Of a stretch of DNA of 11,155 nt, positions 6,772 through 11,155 are shown in pieces; the stretch's first letter is position 1; every line of letters begins with the position of its first letter. A program made the position numbers and the translations under genes. The notes beneath the pieces are model-generated. The model saw only the letters and a program-made list of their open reading frames with translations. It ran no database searches and was not told the DNA's origin. The stretch lies in assembly GCA_003455235.1 (NCBI GenBank), contig DMRT01000265.1:1-11155 (forward strand), given 5' to 3'. This stretch comes from Chitinophagaceae bacterium. GTDB taxonomy: Bacteria; Bacteroidota; Bacteroidia; Chitinophagales; Chitinophagaceae.

Positions 6772-7065
6772 TCAGTGGGCAATCACTTCAATGGTGGCAT
6801 TGATGCCGCGGTCGGTGATGGCATCACATTGTGGCTTCAGGATATCATAGATGCCTTCCTTTACCGCATATTTGCCTTTGGAGTCGATGATGATGGCGCA
6901 TTGCTCGGCCTGTTCGGGACTGTGGCTGCATACTTTTACCAGGGTTTCAATCACCCATTCAAACGTATTTACGTCATCATTCCATACGATGAGTGAACAG
7001 GGGTCTTCCGCCGCGGTAAGCAGATCTGTTTCTTCGCTGAGCTTTGTATGTGGATTGTATGCCAT
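6772..7065 (-). CDS. clpS: ClpS, N-degron adaptor of the Clp protease
   Basis: ClpS binds proteins with an N-terminal Leu, Phe, Tyr or Trp and hands them to the AAA+ unfoldase (ClpA or ClpC) of the ClpP protease. The core SLIVWNDDVNTFEWVIETL (24-42) carries the N-D-D residues (29-31) that hold the N-degron amino group, followed by helices VCSHSPEQAEQCA (45-57), GKYAVKEG (64-71) and a C-terminal strand. I use ATG 7065 (97 aa, usual length, AAGG six to nine bases upstream). An ATG at 7089 would add MLFLSQGK, but it is unlike the family and a -7-like box covers it. Oddity: E. coli ClpS has VHYQGK, whose His66 contacts the degron alpha-amino group; here the aligned residue is Asp61 (IIIDSKGK). 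The N-terminal tail of about 20 residues, which engages the unfoldase in E. coli, is present. Confidence 0.95.
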   Translation of the reverse strand: MAYNPHTKLSEETDLLTAAEDPCSLIVWNDDVNTFEWVIETLVKVCSHSPEQAEQCAIIIDSKGKYAVKEGIYDILKPQCDAITDRGINATIEVIAH

Positions 7066-7077
7066 TTTGCCTTGGGA

Positions 7078-7085
7078 CAAAAATA
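7078..7085 (-). promoter_or_regulatory. Possible -7 box upstream of clpS
   Basis: Read on the minus strand this is TATTTTTG, fitting TAnnTTTG, 12 bases before the preferred ATG at 7065. If used, the transcript would begin only a few bases before that ATG and would exclude the ATG at 7089, supporting the shorter protein. No -33 element is seen at the right distance. Confidence 0.35.
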
Positions 7086-7160
7086 GCATAAAAATTCAAT
7101 CCCGTAGTGTAAGCCTTCTAAAACCTATAAGTCCGGGCTTGCCGAAGGCGGTATAAAATG

Positions 7161-7197
7161 AATGGCTACCAATGGCTTCGACAGGCTCAGCCTGAAC
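7161..7197. repeat. Palindromic, probably dispersed intergenic repeat after the hybrid kinase gene
   Basis: The stretch has a direct repeat AATGGCT (7161-7167, 7171-7177) followed by the palindrome CAGGCTCAGCCTG (7182-7194), a 6-bp inverted repeat around one base, within a GCTTCGACAGGCTCAG context. From memory, very similar short elements are scattered in many bacterial genomes, including Bacteroidota. It lies 10 bases beyond the hybrid kinase stop and could fold in RNA, but no T-run follows, so I do not call it a terminator. The rest of the gap from 7066 to 7206 shows nothing besides the clpS promoter candidate. Confidence 0.55.
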
Positions 7198-7206
7198 TTC
7201 TTTTGG

Positions 7207-8991
7207 TCAGGCTATTCGTTTCTCGGTGATTACCATGGCCCATTTTTCCAGCATATTCACCAGTTCGGCCAGTTGTACAGGTTTACTGATGTAGTCGTCC
7301 ATCCCCGCCTGCATACAGGCTACCCGGTCGCCGTGCATTACGTTGGCAGTCATGGCAATAATAATGGGCTGCTTATTAAGACAGACCCGTATCATTTTAG
7401 TGGCTTCCAGTCCATCCATGCCAGGCATCTGCACATCCATCAGGATAAGGTCGTAGGTGGTTTTGTCTACCATGTCGAGTACCTGATGCCCGTTATCGGC
7501 AATATCGGGTTGGTAACCGAGCTTATCCAGGATCTTGATGGCCCATTTCTGGTTAACGAGATTGTCTTCCGCCACCAGTATACGCAGCGGGTATTTTTCA
7601 GAGAAACTGCTGCTGAGTTTTTTGAACGACATGTCGGGCCGGCCGGTTGTATTGTGCCGGAGGCTGCTGAGGATATTGTCAAATAAAACATGCTGCTTCA
7701 CCGGCTTTGTGAGTACCGTTATTTCCCGGGCAATTTCTTCCTGTTCCCGGTGATGGTCATCATTGAGTGTATTCAATAAGATCACGGGCAGCTGGGGCAA
7801 CTGGTCCTTGATGCACCCGGCCAGCTGGTATCCGTTCATACCCGGAAGCTGCATTTCCAGGATGACGAGGTCGAAGGTTTGTTCAGATACCAGTTGCAGT
7901 GCAGTTGTGGAGTTGTTTGTGATCACGGGGTTTAATTTCCATTGCTGCAGCTGGTTTTTCAGGATGGCAGCAGCGGTTTCGTTGTGCTGTATCATCAGTA
8001 CCTGTTTTCCTTCGAAGTCTTTCAGGCTGTACCCGGCTTTATGATCGTGTGTGCGAACCCGGTTTAATGGAATGCTGAAAACAAACCCGTTATTTTCAGT
8101 CGCCACCGACCGGATTTCGCCGTTCATTTCTTCCACGAGTTTTTTGCTGATGGAAAGTCCGAGCAGTTCATCGGCCTGTTCTTCTTCGGCTTCCGGTAGT
8201 GAAATTCCTGTATTCAGAAGTACTGCCACTTCGGAGGCATTACCCAACGGAGCCCCGGCAGCTGTAAAGCCAAGGGTGGGCGGCAGTCCGGTTTGACCGG
8301 GTTTAAGAACATGCACACCGATGTATACCTGTTTTGGTCCCTGCTGCATGATTCTTTCCACCAGGTTCGTCAGTACCTGTTTCAGGCGGTTATTATCTGT
8401 AAGTACCTGCATTGGTACTTCTTCTCCTATTTCGTAAAGCAATTCCACCATTCCGTTCGATGCTTTTACTGCAAATGTTTCCATCACTTCTTCCACACAG
8501 TTGCGCAGGTCGGTGTTCTTCTGCTGCACGGCATGAATGGCCCGGTCGATCTTGGACTGATCGAGGGTGTCATTGGCCATTACTTCATCCACTTTATTCA
8601 GCAGTATTCTACCGGAGCTGATGATGGTATCCACATAGTCTCTTTGTTCGGGATTCAGTTCCGTTTCTTCCAGCAGGATGGTCATGCCCAGGATGCCGTT
8701 CATGGGCGTACGTATTTCATGGCTGAGGGAGGTAAGCAGTTTATCCCGTGCAGCGGCCGAGCGTTTTGCATCGGCCCTCGCCTTTGTTTCTTCCTGGCTG
8801 GCATATTCCAGGTGCAGCTGCATGGCTTCTATCTGTTCGGCCATGGCCCGCATCTTATTGTGATAGCCGGCGGTTTTGGAACGGTAAAAACCAACCATCA
8901 CCATCACCATGGACAATAGCACCAGTGACAGGATGATGCTGTTAAAGGTGGAGAGTACCAGTAGCGCCGGTAAATGGTTTATTATTCCCAT
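7207..8991 (-). CDS. Hybrid sensor histidine kinase with degenerate ATPase and first receiver domains
   Basis: The 594-residue protein has one N-terminal membrane helix (about 9-33) with almost no extracytoplasmic part, and a coiled-coil linker (45-82). HisKA follows with an intact H-box SHEIRTPMNG (H91), then an HATPase_c-like region (about 165-310), a first receiver (330-444) and a second receiver (469-585). HisKA and the second receiver look active: E475/D476 acidic pocket, D519 phospho-acceptor, T548 and K570. The ATPase region does not. The N-box has R213 where the second, Mg-binding Asn is expected (N209 kept). The DTGxGI motif reads NTGISL (N260 for Asp, S264 for Gly). GTGLGL reads DELLGL (274-279). 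In the first receiver Q335/H336 replace the acidic pair and E379 replaces the phospho-acceptor Asp; T408 and K429 remain. The gene follows a small membrane protein gene by 37 bases. It is likely a pseudokinase or phosphorelay scaffold; its signal is unknown. Confidence 0.93.
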   Translation of the reverse strand: MGIINHLPALLVLSTFNSIILSLVLLSMVMVMVGFYRSKTAGYHNKMRAMAEQIEAMQLHLEYASQEETKARADAKRSAAARDKLLTSLSHEIRTPMNGILGMTILLEETELNPEQRDYVDTIISSGRILLNKVDEVMANDTLDQSKIDRAIHAVQQKNTDLRNCVEEVMETFAVKASNGMVELLYEIGEEVPMQVLTDNNRLKQVLTNLVERIMQQGPKQVYIGVHVLKPGQTGLPPTLGFTAAGAPLGNASEVAVLLNTGISLPEAEEEQADELLGLSISKKLVEEMNGEIRSVATENNGFVFSIPLNRVRTHDHKAGYSLKDFEGKQVLMIQHNETAAAILKNQLQQWKLNPVITNNSTTALQLVSEQTFDLVILEMQLPGMNGYQLAGCIKDQLPQLPVILLNTLNDDHHREQEEIAREITVLTKPVKQHVLFDNILSSLRHNTTGRPDMSFKKLSSSFSEKYPLRILVAEDNLVNQKWAIKILDKLGYQPDIADNGHQVLDMVDKTTYDLILMDVQMPGMDGLEATKMIRVCLNKQPIIIAMTANVMHGDRVACMQAGMDDYISKPVQLAELVNMLEKWAMVITEKRIA

Positions 8992-9005
8992 ACAATCATT
9001 TTTAT

Positions 9006-9021
9006 CGGGCCTGTAAGCCCG
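9006..9021. other. Small hairpin in the gap before the hybrid kinase gene
   Basis: CGGGC (9006-9010) and GCCCG (9017-9021) form a 5-bp GC stem around CTGTAA. It lies between the small membrane protein gene and the hybrid kinase gene, 14 bases from the kinase ATG. No T-run follows on either strand, so it is not an evident terminator; an RNA processing or translation-tuning role is only a possibility. Confidence 0.35.
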
Positions 9022-9028
9022 GCATTAA

Positions 9029-9580
9029 TTACTGCTGCAGCTCATCCGTGTAAATAACGGGTGCTTCGGTCAGTTTTTTTATCGTGTTTATTTCTTTCAG
9101 GTGACTGTTCCAGTGAAACAGCAGGTTATCGATCGGCTGCCACATCATTACCCAGCTGAAGATGTCGATGCCTGTGAGGATGGCTGATTCGATGCCGCCC
9201 TGGTCTTTGATGAGTTTCGGTATCAGGATGTGGGAAAGGAGGATAATGGCCAGTCCGACGAAGAGAACAATGTAGTTGCGCCGCTTGAACCGTTCAAATT
9301 CACCCTGCCGGGCCAGCATCACGTTGGCAAAGTGCCGGCGGATGGCATACATCAGTGGCTCGGTGTATTGTTTATCACTCTCCGTTTTACAGGTAACCTT
9401 GTATTCAATGCTGGTATGCCGGCGGGCCGGTGCCTTGATGCGGTTGATGTATTCTTCAAATTCGTGACTGAGTTGCCGTTTGTAAAAAGGAGAGGGGTCG
9501 TTTTTATTGAAGTGCTCTTCAATGGCCTGCGAATTCACCACAAGAAAAATATCGATCTTTTCGGGTAAGACGTTTTTCAT
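9029..9580 (-). CDS. Two-helix membrane protein of unknown function
   Basis: With the ATG at 9580 the product has 183 residues. The open frame runs on to a TTG at 9658, but the 26 added residues look like non-coding sequence, so the ATG start is preferred. Residues 1-100 are soluble and charged, with a basic stretch just before the membrane (FERFKRRN, 96-102). Two hydrophobic segments follow (about 103-121 and 131-155). The second contains the polar/aromatic string DIFSWVMMWQPIDNLLFHW (139-157). A short charged tail ends the protein. I do not recognise a family by name. It precedes the hybrid kinase by 37 bases and the two are probably co-transcribed, so it might be a partner or target of the kinase; this is inference from position only. 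No exact TAnnTTTG box was found upstream. Confidence 0.8.
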   Translation of the reverse strand: MKNVLPEKIDIFLVVNSQAIEEHFNKNDPSPFYKRQLSHEFEEYINRIKAPARRHTSIEYKVTCKTESDKQYTEPLMYAIRRHFANVMLARQGEFERFKRRNYIVLFVGLAIILLSHILIPKLIKDQGGIESAILTGIDIFSWVMMWQPIDNLLFHWNSHLKEINTIKKLTEAPVIYTDELQQ

Positions 9581-9834
9581 TGAATCGTCGTATTGGAACT
9601 GCTGTGTAAATCTTTTAATGGTAGTACAACTGAAAATAGCCGGCGCTATTGTACGCAACAGCAGTAAATCCGGGCAAAGAAACCATTAATAGAAATCATT
9701 CTACAGTATTTTGATGGTTTGTTCGCATAATAAAAAAACGGCACAGCAGTTTCTTAATTGAACCCGTTTTATGCGTTATCAAAAACCGGCATGTGCCTGA
9801 TCGAAAAGATCCGATGCAGGTATTGACACCATCC
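9581..9834. other. Divergent intergenic region
   Basis: This 254-base gap separates the minus-strand membrane protein/kinase operon from the plus-strand thioredoxin/sensor operon and must hold both promoters. I found no exact TAnnTTTG on either strand. The closest are TATTTTG near 9707-9713 on the plus strand (one base too short) and TATTTTCA on the minus strand near 9635. A short A-run (9732-9738) and scattered A/T tracts are present. No RNA gene or strong hairpin is evident. Confidence 0.5.
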
Positions 9835-10434
9835 ATGAGAAAAAAATTACCCTTCCTCATCCTGTTGCTCACCTTTGCCGCCATTGCCGGGTTATTCTGG
9901 TACAGTGAGTGGCGGTACAGCCTGCCTACACCGGTGCCGGCACAGTATCAGCCGGTGGCAACAGGCCAACGCATTGTTCTTCCGGCCGGGCTGGGTATTC
10001 AGAAAAATAAACCGGTGCTGCTTCATTTTTTTAATCCGGCTTGTCCATGTTCCCGCTTTAACATGCCGTATTTCAGGGAGCTTACCATGCTGTATGGTGA
10101 TAAGATTGATTTTGCCGTGGTGGTGCTTTCAGCGGATAAAGATTATACCGCATCCTGGATCCGCAACAAATACGGACTGGATGTGCCGGTGCTGTTCGAC
10201 AGTTCACTCGCCCGGATCTGTGGAGTATATTCCACACCCCAGGCTGTGCTGCTGGGGGAAGACAGCCGCCTGTATTACCGCGGTAATTACAACCGCAGCC
10301 GCTACTGCACCGACAAGAAAACCAATTATGCCCAGGCTGCCATTGACTCGTTGCTGGCCAGCCGGGCCATTCCCGTGTTTAATAAATATGCACTTACCGC
10401 CTATGGTTGTTCATTACCGGGCTGTAAAAAATAA
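9835..10434 (+). CDS. Membrane-anchored thioredoxin-fold protein with a CPC motif
   Basis: From the ATG at 9835 the product has 199 residues, beginning MRKK and a hydrophobic helix (5-22), a signal anchor or uncleaved signal peptide that places the domain in the periplasm. In-frame starts at 9814 (ATG) and 9793 (GTG) are possible but add polar residues before the anchor. The thioredoxin-like core has VLLHFFNPACPCSRF (61-75), with the redox motif C70-P-C72, a beta strand FAVVVLSAD (93-101), and YSTPQAVLL (132-140) with P135 as the likely cis-proline. Other cysteines are C129, C158, C192 and C197, so internal disulfide relay is possible. It resembles the DUF6436-type AhpC/TSA-like proteins with a CPCS motif, an assignment from memory. 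CPC is shorter than the usual CXXC, so oxidoreductase activity is not certain. The gene lies 24 bases before a membrane sensor gene, probably in one operon. Confidence 0.88.
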   Translation: MRKKLPFLILLLTFAAIAGLFWYSEWRYSLPTPVPAQYQPVATGQRIVLPAGLGIQKNKPVLLHFFNPACPCSRFNMPYFRELTMLYGDKIDFAVVVLSADKDYTASWIRNKYGLDVPVLFDSSLARICGVYSTPQAVLLGEDSRLYYRGNYNRSRYCTDKKTNYAQAAIDSLLASRAIPVFNKYALTAYGCSLPGCKK

Positions 10435-10458
10435 ATACAATAAAACCAACAGGCGATC

Positions 10459-11155
10459 ATGAAAACACCCGCTTCAGAAAGGCTGCCCGGAACCATCTCT
10501 TTTGCACAGCAGATAAAAGAGCGGTCGGATAAGCTGATGAATTATTTCCTCATCTGTTTTTTTATTTCCGGTTTGATACTGGCTCCCGTGTACGATACCT
10601 GGCTCATCGCCATCGGCGTGGGAGGCTTCTCCCTTTTTGCTTATTATTATACCAAGGCGGCCTTCCCCGATTCGAACCTGTACCAGTATGTACTGAGTAC
10701 CGTACTGGGTGTGTTTATGGCGCAGGGCATTTACCAGATGCACGGGCTTTTTGAAATGCACTTTGCGGCATTCATTGCCAGCGCCATTCTTATTACCTAC
10801 CAAAACTGGAAACTGCAGATACCCCTGGTGCTGTTTGTGCTGATCCATCACGCCGGGCTCAGTTACCTGCAGAATGCCGGCGTGCCGGGCGTTTATTTTA
10901 CCGAACTGGGCAGCGTGGAACTGCGTACGTTCATCATTCACGTGGTGCTGGCGGGTATTATTTTCTTTACCTGCGGGCTGTGGGCTTACCTGCTGAAGAA
11001 ATACAGCAAGATACAGATCACACAAACCCGTGAAATGGAACGGCTGGAACGGGAAACACAACTGCATAAAGAACGGGTGCTGAACGAAGAGGCGTTGAAA
11101 GTGGCTTACCAGAAAGCAGAACAGGCAAGAGAAGATGCCGATGCAGCGAACAAAG
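10459..11155 (+). CDS. Multi-pass membrane sensor, probable hybrid histidine kinase (3' end outside the window)
   Basis: The frame is open from ATG 10459 to the window end, giving 232 codons. An AGG six bases before the ATG may aid initiation. Residues 27-180 contain about six hydrophobic helices (roughly 27-45, 47-65, 77-93, 103-115, 119-137 and 157-180). From about 181 a charged coiled coil begins (ERLERETQLHKERVLNEEA) and runs into AYQKAEQAREDADAANK. In hybrid histidine kinases such a segment usually leads directly into the HisKA H-box, so a kinase is the most likely product; a chemotaxis-type signalling domain is the alternative. The membrane part has histidines in a pattern I associate with some chemotaxis receptors: QMHGLFEMHF (H95, H101) and LIHHAGLSYLQ (H130, H131), plus H161. 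They could bind heme or a metal, but this is inference. It is preceded by the thioredoxin-fold gene at 24 bases. Confidence 0.85.
   Translation, partial: MKTPASERLPGTISFAQQIKERSDKLMNYFLICFFISGLILAPVYDTWLIAIGVGGFSLFAYYYTKAAFPDSNLYQYVLSTVLGVFMAQGIYQMHGLFEMHFAAFIASAILITYQNWKLQIPLVLFVLIHHAGLSYLQNAGVPGVYFTELGSVELRTFIIHVVLAGIIFFTCGLWAYLLKKYSKIQITQTREMERLERETQLHKERVLNEEALKVAYQKAEQAREDADAANK

Noticed and set aside
7090..7206. Possible tRNA or small RNA gene in the gap between clpS and the hybrid kinase
   Set aside because: No cloverleaf, no TTC-G/anticodon pattern and no promoter-terminator pair; only the palindromic repeat is visible.
8293..8919. 208-codon plus-strand open frame with a run of histidines at its end
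   Set aside because: It is antisense to the hybrid kinase, which has clear HisKA and receiver motifs. The histidine run is the reverse reading of a CATCAC hexamer repeat that encodes MVMVMV in the kinase membrane helix.
9581..9658. TTG-started 26-residue extension of the small membrane protein
   Set aside because: A rare start and low-complexity unlike sequence argue against it; the ATG at 9580 begins a plausible protein.
10474..11067. 197-codon minus-strand open frame
   Set aside because: It is antisense to the membrane sensor, whose helix pattern and coiled coil are convincing. The shadow frame is a basic, low-structure sequence with no family motif.

Overview
The window looks like a chromosomal stretch from a member of the Bacteroidota, most likely a Chitinophagaceae relative. 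The reasons are several exact matches to the Bacteroidota -7 promoter consensus TAnnTTTG, weak or absent Shine-Dalgarno sequences, heptanucleotide repeat tracts, a ClpS of the NDDVNTFEWVI type, and hybrid histidine kinases. The family-level placement is inference. I see no rRNA, tRNA, CRISPR array, insertion sequence or phage gene, and base composition looks even throughout.

Layout. (1) 2-1303 (+): the 3' part of an unrecognised, probably exported protein with a cysteine-rich C-terminus. (2) 1304-1966 (-): a YggS/PLPBP-type PLP protein. Its stop abuts that of gene 1 inside a perfect 14-bp palindrome, and a heptanucleotide repeat tract sits in its coding sequence. (3) 2028-4714 (-): a two-gene operon with a 4-base ATGA overlap, encoding two exported proteins of unknown function, one of them with MORN-like repeats. 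(4) 4856-7065 (-): clpS, aat and an acyl-CoA dehydrogenase, closed by a strong intrinsic terminator at 4808-4834. clpS and aat belong to the same N-degron proteolysis pathway. (5) 7207-9580 (-): a small two-helix membrane protein followed by a hybrid histidine kinase. (6) 9835-11155 (+): a membrane-anchored thioredoxin-fold protein with a CPC motif, followed after 24 bases by the N-terminal part of a multi-pass membrane sensor, probably another histidine kinase, cut by the window end.

The most unusual object is the hybrid kinase at 7207-8991. Its phosphorylatable histidine and last receiver domain are intact. Its ATP-binding domain has lost most of its recognisable nucleotide-binding residues, and its first receiver has Glu in place of the phospho-accepting Asp. 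It may therefore be a pseudokinase that relays or scaffolds rather than starts phosphorylation. The thioredoxin/sensor pair next door, facing the opposite way, makes 7.2-11.2 kb a signalling neighbourhood. The rest is housekeeping metabolism and proteolysis, plus exported proteins of unknown role.
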